Shown here in pieces: positions 46,568-54,482 of a stretch of DNA of 54,482 nucleotides (position 1 is the stretch's first letter; the number at the start of each line of letters is the position of its first letter). Source of the DNA: Vibrio tasmaniensis 1F-187 (GTDB lineage Bacteria; Pseudomonadota; Gammaproteobacteria; Enterobacterales; Vibrionaceae). The notes below the pieces were generated by a model. That model searched no databases and was not told the DNA's origin. It saw only the letters and a list, made by a program, of their open reading frames with translations. The stretch is from contig NZ_AJZM02000395.1 of assembly GCF_000272405.2 (NCBI RefSeq), positions 1-54,482 of the forward strand, read 5' to 3'. Position numbers and translations under genes: made by a program.

Positions 46568-46801
46568 ATGAGCAACCTCGAAGAACGCGTAAAGAAAATC
46601 ATTGTTGAACAGCTAGGTGTAGACGAAGCTGAAGTTAAAAACGAAGCTTCTTTCGTTGATGACCTAGGTGCAGATTCTCTAGACACAGTTGAGCTAGTAA
46701 TGGCTCTAGAAGAAGAATTCGACACTGAGATTCCAGATGACGAAGCTGAGAAAATTACTACTGTTCAAGCTGCTATCGATTACGTAACTAGCGCTCAGTA
46801 A
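46568..46801 (+). CDS. acpP: Acyl carrier protein
   Basis: 77 aa, very acidic. The phosphopantetheine serine is Ser37 in [10 protein letters not shown]. It carries growing acyl chains for the Fab enzymes. GTAAAGGAAAAG gives a strong ribosome site. It has the longest upstream gap in the fab group and a hairpin behind it, fitting high separate expression. Confidence 0.98.
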   Translation: MSNLEERVKKIIVEQLGVDEAEVKNEASFVDDLGADSLDTVELVMALEEEFDTEIPDDEAEKITTVQAAIDYVTSAQ

Positions 46802-46809
46802 TAATCTCT

Positions 46810-46841
46810 CCCAGGCGGTCACCTCGACCGCCTGTGTTTTA
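46810..46841 (+). terminator. Hairpin after acpP
   Basis: 9-bp GC-rich arms 46812-46820 and 46826-46834 (CAGGCGGTC/GACCGCCTG), then TGTTTTAT. The weak T-run suggests partial termination before fabF. Confidence 0.75.
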
Positions 46842-46894
46842 TCTAACTCATCTATCCTCATCTTAAATCACCTCAATCCCCGGAGTGTAATATC

Positions 46895-48139
46895 GTGTCC
46901 AAGCGTCGTGTAGTTGTCACTGGCATGGGTATGTTGTCGCCGGTAGGCAACACTGTAGAATCTTCTTGGAAAGCCCTGCTAGCTGGTCAAAGTGGTATCG
47001 TTAATATCGATCATTTTGACGCAACCAATTTCTCAACTCGTTTTGCAGGTCTAGTTAAAGACTTTAACTGCGAAGAGTATATGACTAAAAAAGATGCTCG
47101 TAAGATGGACTTGTTCATCCAGTACGGCGTCGCAGCAGGTATTCAAGCTTTAGATGATTCAGCCCTAACTATTACTGAAGAAAACGCTCCTCGTGTAGGC
47201 GTTGCTATCGGTTCTGGTATTGGTGGTCTTGGTTTGATCGAAGCCGGTCACAAGGCTCTAACTGAAAAAGGCCCTCGTAAAATCAGCCCGTTCTTCGTAC
47301 CGTCGACGATCGTGAATATGATTGCGGGTCACATGTCTATCATGCGTGGCCTACGCGGTCCAAACATCGCGATCTCTACAGCATGTACGACTGGCCTACA
47401 TAACATTGGCCACGCGGCTCGTATGATTGCATACGGCGATGCTGACGCAATGCTAGCGGGTGGTGCTGAAAAAGCATCGACACCACTAGGTATGGGCGGT
47501 TTTGGTGCGGCTAAAGCACTGTCTACTCGTAACGATGAGCCTCAAAAAGCTTCTCGTCCATGGGACAAAGGCCGTGACGGCTTCGTTCTTGGTGACGGTG
47601 CAGGCATGATGGTTCTTGAAGAGTATGAACATGCTAAAGCTCGTGGCGCTAAGATTTACTGTGAGCTAGTTGGCTTCGGTATGTCGGGTGACGCTTACCA
47701 CATGACATCTCCAAGTGAAGATGGTTCTGGTGGCGCACTAGCAATGGAAGCGGCTATGCGTGATGCTGGCATTACTGGTGAACAAATCGGTTATGTTAAC
47801 GCACACGGTACTTCGACTCCTGCAGGTGACGTAGCGGAAGTGAAGGGCATCAAGCGTGCTCTTGGCGAAGCAGGCAGCAAGCAAGTCTTGGTTTCTTCTA
47901 CGAAATCAATGACTGGCCACCTTCTAGGTGCTGCGGGTTCTGCTGAAGCGATCATCACTGCGATGTCTCTAATTGATCAAATTGTTCCACCAACAATCAA
48001 TTTAGATGATCCTGAAGAAGGCTTAGATATTGACTTAGTACCTCACACTGCGCGTAAAGTTAGCGGTATGGAATATGCTGCATGTAACTCATTCGGTTTC
48101 GGTGGTACTAACGGCTGTTTGATCTTCAAAAAGATTTAA
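46895..48139 (+). CDS. fabF: 3-oxoacyl-ACP synthase II
   Basis: 414 aa, GTG start at 46895 with CGGAG (46881-46885) upstream. The Cys-His-His triad is Cys164 (STACTTG), His in NAHGTST and His in [11 protein letters not shown]. It elongates acyl-ACP and, in vibrios and E. coli, adjusts cis-vaccenate with temperature. It ends at a strong terminator. Confidence 0.96.
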   Translation: MSKRRVVVTGMGMLSPVGNTVESSWKALLAGQSGIVNIDHFDATNFSTRFAGLVKDFNCEEYMTKKDARKMDLFIQYGVAAGIQALDDSALTITEENAPRVGVAIGSGIGGLGLIEAGHKALTEKGPRKISPFFVPSTIVNMIAGHMSIMRGLRGPNIAISTACTTGLHNIGHAARMIAYGDADAMLAGGAEKASTPLGMGGFGAAKALSTRNDEPQKASRPWDKGRDGFVLGDGAGMMVLEEYEHAKARGAKIYCELVGFGMSGDAYHMTSPSEDGSGGALAMEAAMRDAGITGEQIGYVNAHGTSTPAGDVAEVKGIKRALGEAGSKQVLVSSTKSMTGHLLGAAGSAEAIITAMSLIDQIVPPTINLDDPEEGLDIDLVPHTARKVSGMEYAACNSFGFGGTNGCLIFKKI

Positions 48140-48190
48140 TCATCTTATATAAGAGTCAAACATCGTAGATAGTCATAATTAGAACTGTTT

Positions 48191-48230
48191 TTAAACGGCT
48201 CGATGCTTTAGCATTGAGCCGTTTCTTTTT
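48191..48230 (+). terminator. Terminator between fabF and pabC
   Basis: 14-bp arms 48193-48206 and 48211-48224 (one G-U), loop TTTA, then CTTTTT to 48230. Confidence 0.9.
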
Positions 48231-48242
48231 ATGGGGAAAAAC

Positions 48243-49121
48243 ATGTTTTGGGTTGATGGAGAAAGTCAGCAAACTGTCGATATCTTAGATCGCTCGTTTC
48301 AGTATGGAGACGGCTGTTTTACTACCATGCTTGTTCAAGATGGCCAGATTCAATATTTTCACGATCATCAGCGTCGTGTTGATGATTGTCTTAAAGCGTT
48401 ACGCATTTCCGAACTTGATTGGAATACGGTTAACCTTTGGCTCGATAATGCACTTGAACATATCCAACACAATGCGCTTCCTGGTACAAAGAGCCTTAAT
48501 GGTTCAACGAATCTTCAAGATAAAAACAAGCCTCATAATCAAAAAGCTGGGATAAAGCTACACGTTAGCCGTGGGGCCGGCGGTCGTGGCTACAGTACCA
48601 AGAATATCGCCAAGCCAACGATAACCATCAGTACATTTGATTTCCCTAGTCATTATTCAGCGTGGCAAGATTCTGGTGTAGAACTCGGTATCTGCCAACA
48701 AGCACTAGGTTTGAGCCCATTGCTCGCAGGTCATAAGCACAATAATCGTCTTGAGCAGATCTTGATGAAAGATGAAATGGATCAGGCCGATGAAGCTGAT
48801 GGCGTGGTTCTGGATATATCAGGTAATGTGATTGAAACCACCATGGCTAATCTGTTTTGGCGCAAAGGTCAGATGATATATACACCTCAACTGACGCAAA
48901 GTGGTGTGGCGGGGGTTATGCGTAAGCAAGTGTTAACCGCGCTGAATCAAGCTGAACTTTCCGTTACAATTAGTGACTACTGCTTATCTCAACTCATGCA
49001 AGCTGATGAGATTTTCATGACCAACTCCATCTTAGGGGTTGCCCCAGTTACCCGTATTAGTGATACCCAATTCAACATTGGAACCGTTACTCGTAGCCTT
49101 CAAGGACAACTAAACTCGTGA
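48243..49121 (+). CDS. pabC: Aminodeoxychorismate lyase
   Basis: 292 aa from ATG 48243; the ATG at 48231 abuts the terminator T-run and has no ribosome site, whereas GGGGA (48233-48237) serves 48243. It is a PLP class IV enzyme releasing p-aminobenzoate for folate. DRSFQYGDGCFTT, the lysine in GHKHNNRLEQ and TMANLFW are conserved. At 292 aa it exceeds E. coli PabC (269), mainly by a polar Asn/Lys-rich stretch at about residues 80-100 (GTKSLNGSTNLQDKNKPHNQ). It overlaps mltG by 4 nt (GTGA). Confidence 0.93.
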   Translation: MFWVDGESQQTVDILDRSFQYGDGCFTTMLVQDGQIQYFHDHQRRVDDCLKALRISELDWNTVNLWLDNALEHIQHNALPGTKSLNGSTNLQDKNKPHNQKAGIKLHVSRGAGGRGYSTKNIAKPTITISTFDFPSHYSAWQDSGVELGICQQALGLSPLLAGHKHNNRLEQILMKDEMDQADEADGVVLDISGNVIETTMANLFWRKGQMIYTPQLTQSGVAGVMRKQVLTALNQAELSVTISDYCLSQLMQADEIFMTNSILGVAPVTRISDTQFNIGTVTRSLQGQLNS

Positions 49122-50134
49122 TCAAAAAGTTATTTATTTTTATTACCTTGTGCTTAATTGCAGCCGCTGCTGCTGGTTTTTATGTTTACAACCAAGCGCA
49201 AGATAACCTGAAACAAGTTATTCAATTAGAAAAACCGCAGGTGGTTACCGTTGCTTCAGGTAGCAGCTTTAACCGTGTTCTAGCACAGTTGATTAACGAG
49301 GGGCTTTTTGAGGCTTCTCCTTACGAGAAATTAATCCGTAAGTTACATCCTGAGCTTGTAGACGTAAAAGCGGGTACATTCCTGCTTGAACCCGGTTTAA
49401 CCCTAGAGCAGACGCTACAAGTGCTTGTCGAAGGGAAAGAGCACCAATTTACCATTACCTTCGTAGAAGGCAGTCGTTTTGACGAGTGGCTTGTTCAGTT
49501 AAAAGACAACGAATTCATACAGCAGACGTTGAATGATGTCTCTGAAAAAGAAATCGCACAAAAGCTTGGTATCGAAAATGAAAAGCTAGAAGGCCTTTTC
49601 TTAGCGGAAACATACCACTACACCTATGGCACAACGGATTTAGATTTGTTGAAACGTGCCCACCGAGATCTGATGAACGTGGTCAATGATGAGTGGGAAA
49701 ATAGAGCCGATAAACTGCCTCTTAAATCGCCTTATGAAGCGCTAATTCTTGCGTCTATCATCGAGAAAGAGACTGCTGTCGCTTCTGAGCGTGAGCGTGT
49801 GTCTTCTGTATTCGTTAACCGCTTGAACAAGCGTATGCGTCTGCAAACTGACCCAACGGTTATCTACGGCATGGGCGATAGCTACAAAGGCAATATTCGT
49901 AAGAAAGATCTACGCACACCAACGCCGTACAACACCTATACAATGAGCGGTTTACCGCCAACACCGATCGCGATGGCGGGTAAAGCGTCTATCAACGCGG
50001 CTCTGAATCCAGAGAAGAGCAACTACCTGTATTTTGTTGCGAGTGGAACGGGCGGTCACGTATTTTCAAAGAGTTTGACTGAGCATAACCGTGCAGTACG
50101 AGCTTACTTAAAGCAATTAAGAAAAAACAAATAA
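49118..50134 (+). CDS. mltG: Endolytic murein transglycosylase MltG
   Basis: 338 aa with a GTG start overlapping the pabC stop. One N-terminal membrane helix (~4-25) anchors a periplasmic YceG domain. The catalytic glutamate is in [14 protein letters not shown] (~Glu218); [18 protein letters not shown] and GLPPTPIA are conserved. It cuts nascent glycan strands and is thought to set their length. Confidence 0.95.
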   Translation: MIKKLFIFITLCLIAAAAAGFYVYNQAQDNLKQVIQLEKPQVVTVASGSSFNRVLAQLINEGLFEASPYEKLIRKLHPELVDVKAGTFLLEPGLTLEQTLQVLVEGKEHQFTITFVEGSRFDEWLVQLKDNEFIQQTLNDVSEKEIAQKLGIENEKLEGLFLAETYHYTYGTTDLDLLKRAHRDLMNVVNDEWENRADKLPLKSPYEALILASIIEKETAVASERERVSSVFVNRLNKRMRLQTDPTVIYGMGDSYKGNIRKKDLRTPTPYNTYTMSGLPPTPIAMAGKASINAALNPEKSNYLYFVASGTGGHVFSKSLTEHNRAVRAYLKQLRKNK

Positions 50135-50144
50135 AGAAAGAATT

Positions 50145-50777
50145 ATGAATCAGTCGAAATTTATCGTGGTTGAAGGCCTTGAAGGTGCTGGCAAAAGTAC
50201 AGCAATCAATGCCATCGTTGAGACATTGAAAACAGCTGGTGTCGCTGACATCGTTAATACTCGTGAACCCGGTGGTACCGTGCTTGCCGAGAAGATGCGC
50301 TCGTTGGTCAAAGAAGAACACGAGGGCGAGAAGCTTCAAGACATGACTGAGTTGCTGCTGATGTACGCAGCGCGTGTTCAATTAGTAGAAAACGTCATCA
50401 AGCCTGCACTAGACAGTGGTAAATGGGTGTTGGGTGATCGCCATGATATGTCTTCTCAAGCATACCAAGGTGGTGGTCGTCAGATCGCTCGTAGCACTAT
50501 GGAATCACTGAAAGCAACCACGCTAGGCGGCTTTAAGCCAGATTTAACACTATATTTGGACCTAGACCCTAGAGTTGGGCTTGAACGCGCTAGAGGTCGT
50601 GGTGAGCTTGATAGAATTGAAAAGATGGACATCTCATTTTTCGATCGCACGCGTGAGCGTTACTTAGAAATTGCAGGGCAAGACGATTCTGTACTCGTGA
50701 TTAATGCGCAGCAAGAAATTGAGCAAGTAGCCGCTGATATTAAAGTCGCGCTCAGTGCTTGGCTCAATAAACAGTAG
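50145..50777 (+). CDS. tmk: Thymidylate kinase
   Basis: 210 aa. P-loop GLEGAGKST (~11-19), the DR motif in [24 protein letters not shown] and the lid arginines [12 protein letters not shown] are present. It makes dTDP from dTMP. GAAAGAA precedes the ATG, 10 nt after mltG; holB follows 6 nt later. Confidence 0.96.
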   Translation: MNQSKFIVVEGLEGAGKSTAINAIVETLKTAGVADIVNTREPGGTVLAEKMRSLVKEEHEGEKLQDMTELLLMYAARVQLVENVIKPALDSGKWVLGDRHDMSSQAYQGGGRQIARSTMESLKATTLGGFKPDLTLYLDLDPRVGLERARGRGELDRIEKMDISFFDRTRERYLEIAGQDDSVLVINAQQEIEQVAADIKVALSAWLNKQ

Positions 50778-50783
50778 GTAGTC

Positions 50784-51749
50784 ATGGCTGAAGTTTATTC
50801 TTGGCTCACACCGGTATGGAGTGAGTGGAAAAAAAGTCTCGATGCAGAACGTTTTCCTAACTCTGTGATCGTTAATGCGCCGGAAGGGCTTGGTGTGGAA
50901 GCGCTGGTTAGCCAACTTACCGATGCATTGATGTGTGTTAATTACGAAAGTGAAGCGTGCGGATTTTGCCACAGTTGTGAACTGATGAAGTCGGGGAGTC
51001 ACCCAGATTTCCATGTGATTGAACCTGAGAAAGAAGGTAAATCGATTACGGTTGACCAAGTGCGTGCGAGTAACCGCTGGGCTCAACAATCGTCCCAGTT
51101 AGGTGCCCTGCGTGTCATCTTGCTGAATCCGGCTGAAGCGATGAACGAATCGGCATCTAATGCGCTGTTGAAAACGCTGGAAGAACCTGCGAGTAACTGT
51201 ATTTTCATTCTTTCGACGCGCAACAGTAATCGCTTAATGCCAACTATTCTTAGCCGTTGCCAGCAATTTAATGTGGTGTGCCCACAATTGGATGCAGGAT
51301 CGGCATGGTTAAATGGAGAAGTTGGTAAAACGGTTCCTCAGTACATACTGACATTGAACGACAACGCACCTCTGAAAGCGAAAGCAATGTTTGATCAAGG
51401 TGGCGTCGAAGCTTCTACCAAAGCACTAGATGGCTTTGTGGATGTGATAAAAGGCACTCAACCCGACATGCTGAAGTTCTCTACAGAGCTTAGCAAAGAC
51501 CCTTTGATTCAACTTAGCTGGCTTTGGCATTTATTGTCAGATGTACAAAAGCTGCATTTTGGTTTAGCTAATCACGCTATCATTCCGAGTGCGAAAGCAC
51601 TGTGTGAGGTGATGTCTTATCAAAGTGCTTATGCAGCGTCGAATAAACTGCTGATATTGATTGAGCAGTTAAAGCAACACCCTGGGCTCAATACGGAGCT
51701 ACTCATAATGAATTGGCTGATAGCCACTTGCGAGGAAACATGTTCGTAG
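50784..51749 (+). CDS. holB: DNA polymerase III subunit delta prime
   Basis: 321 aa, clamp-loader subunit. It has a degenerate P-loop region (NAPEGLGVEALVSQL), a zinc module CGFCHSC with an earlier Cys (NYESEACGFCHSC), and the SRC motif in ILSRCQQF, the arginine finger block. It opens and loads the beta clamp with gamma/tau and delta. It overlaps tatD by 10 nt. Confidence 0.94.
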   Translation: MAEVYSWLTPVWSEWKKSLDAERFPNSVIVNAPEGLGVEALVSQLTDALMCVNYESEACGFCHSCELMKSGSHPDFHVIEPEKEGKSITVDQVRASNRWAQQSSQLGALRVILLNPAEAMNESASNALLKTLEEPASNCIFILSTRNSNRLMPTILSRCQQFNVVCPQLDAGSAWLNGEVGKTVPQYILTLNDNAPLKAKAMFDQGGVEASTKALDGFVDVIKGTQPDMLKFSTELSKDPLIQLSWLWHLLSDVQKLHFGLANHAIIPSAKALCEVMSYQSAYAASNKLLILIEQLKQHPGLNTELLIMNWLIATCEETCS

Positions 51750-52507
51750 ATTCCCATTGTCATTTAGACAAACTGGATTACCAAAATTTACACACCAGCG
51801 TAGAAGACGTGGTTAATAAAGCGAAAGCAGCCAACGTTGACCAACTGCTTTCTGTCGGTGTGACGTTGGATTCGTTTGAAAACATGCTTGAGATGATCTC
51901 GCCGTTTGATAACGTTAAGGCTTCGTGTGGCGTTCACCCTCTCGACGTAGAGAGCGACTTCTGTTTAGAAAGAATGCGTGAGTACGCGAGCAACCCGAAA
52001 GTGGTGGCTATTGGTGAAACTGGCCTAGATTATCATTACCAACCAGAGACTGCAGAGCTACAACAGCTCAGGTTCAAGCAGCACGTTGAGTTGGCTGTTG
52101 AGCTTAATAAACCTTTGATCATCCACACGCGTAACGCGCGTGAAGATACGTTAGCTATTTTACGCGATGGTGGAGCAGAGAAGTGTGGTGGTGTGATTCA
52201 CTGCTTTACTGAAGATCAAGCGTTCGCTGAAGCGGCAATGGAATTAGGTTTCTATATCTCGATCTCAGGTATTGTGACCTTTAAACAAGCCACAGAACTT
52301 AAAGACGTTGTGAAAAAACTACCTCTAGATAGGTTGCTGATCGAAACGGATTCGCCATATTTGGCGCCAATTCCATATCGTGGTAAAGAGAATCAGCCTG
52401 CATATGTAGTCGAAGTTGCGGCTTATATCGCCCAGTTAAAAGGGGTATCAATGAAAGAGGTTGCTGAACAAACGACCAAAAATTACCAAAAACTTTTTTT
52501 GCGATAG
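51740..52507 (+). CDS. ycfH: TatD family metal-dependent hydrolase (YcfH-like)
   Basis: 255 aa from ATG 51740, with GAGGAAA directly upstream; a longer frame from 51713 lies within holB. TIM-barrel amidohydrolase: metal ligands in DSHCHLD (residues 4-10), GETGLDYHY, IHTRNA, HCF and ETDSPYLAP. Family members show 3'-5' DNase or exonuclease activity. The place after holB-tmk is the conserved position of YcfH. Confidence 0.94.
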   Translation: MFVDSHCHLDKLDYQNLHTSVEDVVNKAKAANVDQLLSVGVTLDSFENMLEMISPFDNVKASCGVHPLDVESDFCLERMREYASNPKVVAIGETGLDYHYQPETAELQQLRFKQHVELAVELNKPLIIHTRNAREDTLAILRDGGAEKCGGVIHCFTEDQAFAEAAMELGFYISISGIVTFKQATELKDVVKKLPLDRLLIETDSPYLAPIPYRGKENQPAYVVEVAAYIAQLKGVSMKEVAEQTTKNYQKLFLR

Positions 52508-52523
52508 AAATCTAACTAAACAA

Positions 52524-52552
52524 ACAAAAGGGAGCGAAAGCTCCCTTTTTGT
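52524..52552 (+). terminator. Terminator after ycfH
   Basis: 10-bp arms 52526-52535 and 52540-52549 (AAAAGGGAGC and its complement) with a GAAA tetraloop and T-run. It ends the fab-tmk-holB-ycfH run. Confidence 0.95.
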
Positions 52553-52951
52553 GTTTTTGATCACCAAAAATGCGTTTTTTTTTAATGTTTACGGAATATG
52601 TTGAACTTGAGAGCGTGAATTACAACATTTGTAATTTTGTTACTAAAAATAACATTGCCCTCTATTTTATTTACTCAGTAAAATAATAGAAGGGTATTAT
52701 AATTTATTTACTTTTCAGTTGGTTAGCGACTTGTAAAGCATTGCATTTCTATATTTGACATGTGATCCAAGACGTGTTTTGAAACTAAATTTCGTAAGTG
52801 ACTAGAAAGTTAGTTCCCCATCAATATATATTTAGCGGCAGAAAATATAATGCAATACATGGTTACATTTTCACTGGGTGCTAACATATAGGCTACGGGG
52901 GTGTGCCGTTAGGACCCATATAATTATTTTATCTTTATCAGGAGCATAAAC
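52553..52951 (+). promoter_or_regulatory. ptsG upstream region with two palindromes
   Basis: About 400 AT-rich nt. A perfect palindrome AATTACAA-CAT-TTGTAATT lies at 52618-52636. A larger, imperfect AT-rich palindrome (CTATTTTATTTACT ... AGTAAAATAATAG) is at 52662-52689 and looks like an Mlc/NagC-class operator. TTGACA at 52755-52760 overlaps TGTGA at 52761-52765, a possible CRP half-site. CAGGAG at 52939-52944 is the ptsG ribosome site. Assignments to named regulators are inference. Confidence 0.5.
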
Positions 52952-54382
52952 ATGTTTAAGAACCTTTTTGCTAGCCTGCAGAAAGTTGGTAAGTCTCTGA
53001 TGCTACCAGTATCAGTTTTACCAGTTGCGGGTATTTTGCTAGGTGTCGGTGCAGCAGACCTTCCTTTCATTCCAGAAATCGTTTCAAACTTAATGGAACA
53101 AGCGGGTGGTTCAGTATTCGGTCAAATGGCACTACTGTTCGCAGTAGGCGTAGCACTTGGCTTTACTAATAACGACGGTGTAGCTGGTCTAGCTGCTATC
53201 GTTGGTTACGGCATCATGACTGCTACACTAGGCGTAATGGCTGGTGTAATGGGCGTTGATAAAATCGACACTGGTGTACTAGGTGGTATCCTAGTCGGTG
53301 GTGTTGCTGCTTGGGCATTCAACCGTTTCTTCCGTATTCAACTACCAGAGTACCTTGGCTTCTTCGCTGGTAAGCGTGCTGTGCCAATCATCACAGGTTT
53401 CTCTGCGATTGGTCTAGCAATCCTACTATCTGTAGTATGGCCACCAGTTGGCGGCGCTATCTCTGCGTTCTCTGATTGGGCTGCTCACCAAAACCCACAA
53501 GTGGCGTTTGGTATCTACGGTATCGTTGAGCGTTCTCTGATTCCATTTGGTCTTCACCACGTTTGGAACGTACCTTTCTTCTTCGAAGCTGGTACTTGTG
53601 TAAACGCTGCTGGCGAAACTCAAAACGGTGTTCTTACTTGTTACCTAGTTGCTGATGACGCATCTCGTGCAGCGGGCAATGGCTTCGGTCAGCTAGCTGG
53701 TGGTTACATGTTCAAGATGTTCGGTCTACCTGCTGCTGCAATCGCGATTGCACATTCAGCTAAACCTGAAAACCGCGCTAAAGTAATGGGCATCATGGCT
53801 TCTGCTGCGTTGACTTCATTCCTAACGGGTATCACTGAACCAATCGAATTCTCATTCCTATTCGTTGCTCCTGTACTGTACGCAATCCACGCTCTATTAG
53901 CTGGTTCTGCATACGTTCTTGCGAACACTCTAGGTTTTGTACACGGTACATCTTTCTCACACGGTCTAATCGACTTCCTAGTTCTATCTGGCAATGCGTC
54001 TAAGATGGGTCTAATGGTTGTATGTGGTGTTGCTTACGCTGCAATTTACTACATCGTATTCCGCACTGTGATTAAAGCACTTGACCTTAAAACTCCGGGC
54101 CGTGAAGACGAATCTGAAGAAGAAGTAGTTGCTACAGGTTCTGAACTTGCTGGTGAGCTAGTTGCTGCATTCGGTGGTAAAGCGAACATCACTGGTCTTG
54201 ACGCTTGTATTACTCGTCTACGTGTTGCAGTAGCTGATACCGCTCTTGTTGACCAAGACAAACTGAAGAAACTAGGCGCTGCAGGTGTTGTTGTTGTTGC
54301 TGGTGGCGTACAAGCTATCTTCGGTACTAAGTCTGACAACCTTAAGACAGACATGGATGAGTGGATCCGTAACAACGGTTAA
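52952..54382 (+). CDS. ptsG: PTS glucose transporter subunit IIBC
   Basis: 476 aa (E. coli 477). The IIC domain (~1-375) has about ten membrane helices, starting [19 protein letters not shown], with [15 protein letters not shown] and [17 protein letters not shown]; a linker (~378-400) is acidic. The IIB domain carries phospho-acceptor Cys419 in [10 protein letters not shown]. It takes up and phosphorylates glucose with soluble IIA-Glc. It is a single gene with long regulatory DNA and its own terminator. Confidence 0.96.
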   Translation: MFKNLFASLQKVGKSLMLPVSVLPVAGILLGVGAADLPFIPEIVSNLMEQAGGSVFGQMALLFAVGVALGFTNNDGVAGLAAIVGYGIMTATLGVMAGVMGVDKIDTGVLGGILVGGVAAWAFNRFFRIQLPEYLGFFAGKRAVPIITGFSAIGLAILLSVVWPPVGGAISAFSDWAAHQNPQVAFGIYGIVERSLIPFGLHHVWNVPFFFEAGTCVNAAGETQNGVLTCYLVADDASRAAGNGFGQLAGGYMFKMFGLPAAAIAIAHSAKPENRAKVMGIMASAALTSFLTGITEPIEFSFLFVAPVLYAIHALLAGSAYVLANTLGFVHGTSFSHGLIDFLVLSGNASKMGLMVVCGVAYAAIYYIVFRTVIKALDLKTPGREDESEEEVVATGSELAGELVAAFGGKANITGLDACITRLRVAVADTALVDQDKLKKLGAAGVVVVAGGVQAIFGTKSDNLKTDMDEWIRNNG

Positions 54383-54400
54383 TTCACTGATTCAATAGAT

Positions 54401-54430
54401 TGAAAGGAGGCCGAAAGGCCTCCTTTTTTG
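54401..54430 (+). terminator. Rho-independent terminator of ptsG
   Basis: 10-bp arms 54403-54412 and 54417-54426 (AAAGGAGGCC and its complement), GAAA tetraloop, T-run to 54429. Confidence 0.95.
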
Positions 54431-54482
54431 TTTTCTGCAATATGCAAAATACCCTCACGTTTAATACCAATCGTAGTAAATA

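Noticed and set aside
1..54482. Mobile island, CRISPR array or defence system
   Set aside because: No repeats-and-spacers array, transposase, integrase, or defence genes are visible; gene order is that of a conserved core chromosome.

Overview
This 54.5 kb window reads as an ordinary chromosome-1 segment of a marine Vibrio, most likely a Splendidus-clade species. The genus call rests on several things: gammaproteobacterial gene order (rne | rluC | maf | yceD-rpmF-plsX-fabHDG-acpP-fabF-pabC-mltG-tmk-holB-tatD-ptsG, nhaB | fadR, metG | apbC, pta-ackA | yfbV), a 279-residue FadR with the extra segment known from Vibrio, and several c-di-GMP enzymes. The clade assignment is inference. Composition and codon use look even throughout, and I see no phage, integron, CRISPR array, IS element, tRNA or rRNA.

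Layout. 1-1.9 kb: molybdopterin genes moaB-C-D-E. 2.4-8.1 kb: oligopeptide permease oppABCDF with a long leader and an oppA/oppB hairpin. 8.2-11.7 kb: glutathionyl-hydroquinone reductase, then a Cache-GGDEF-EAL protein on the minus strand. 12-16.4 kb: pta and ackA (minus) and divergent yfbV. 16.7-19.3 kb: a substrate-binding protein with no permease or ATPase nearby, followed by a membrane diguanylate cyclase. 19.4-21.8 kb: dusC, a lone prepilin-like protein and an SEC-C protein. 21.9-26.2 kb: dsbB, nhaB, fadR and a DUF1456 protein. 26.4-33 kb: metG, apbC, udk and an AsmA-family protein. 33-36 kb: btuR, a low-molecular-weight tyrosine phosphatase and a SulP transporter. 36.2-41.8 kb: rne with a structured leader, rluC and a Maf pyrophosphatase. 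41.9-54.4 kb: the fatty-acid synthesis supercluster ending with ptsG.

Most genes are housekeeping. Acetate (pta-ackA), fatty acid (plsX-fab-acpP, with the regulator FadR), peptide uptake (opp) and glucose uptake (ptsG) systems are complete or nearly so and show strong rho-independent terminators. Hairpins at oppA/oppB, ackA/pta, fabH/fabD, acpP/fabF and fabF/pabC suggest that expression is graded inside these clusters.

The less ordinary items are: the orphan PF04392-type binding protein next to a periplasm-sensing diguanylate cyclase; a pair of related ~125-135 bp elements with inverted-repeat ends, in opposite orientation, each in a convergent gap just after a terminator; two palindromes upstream of ptsG; a duplicated short motif in the RNase E tail; and a lone prepilin. 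I found no convincing sign of a wholly new multi-gene system; the binding protein/cyclase pair is the best candidate for undescribed biology.
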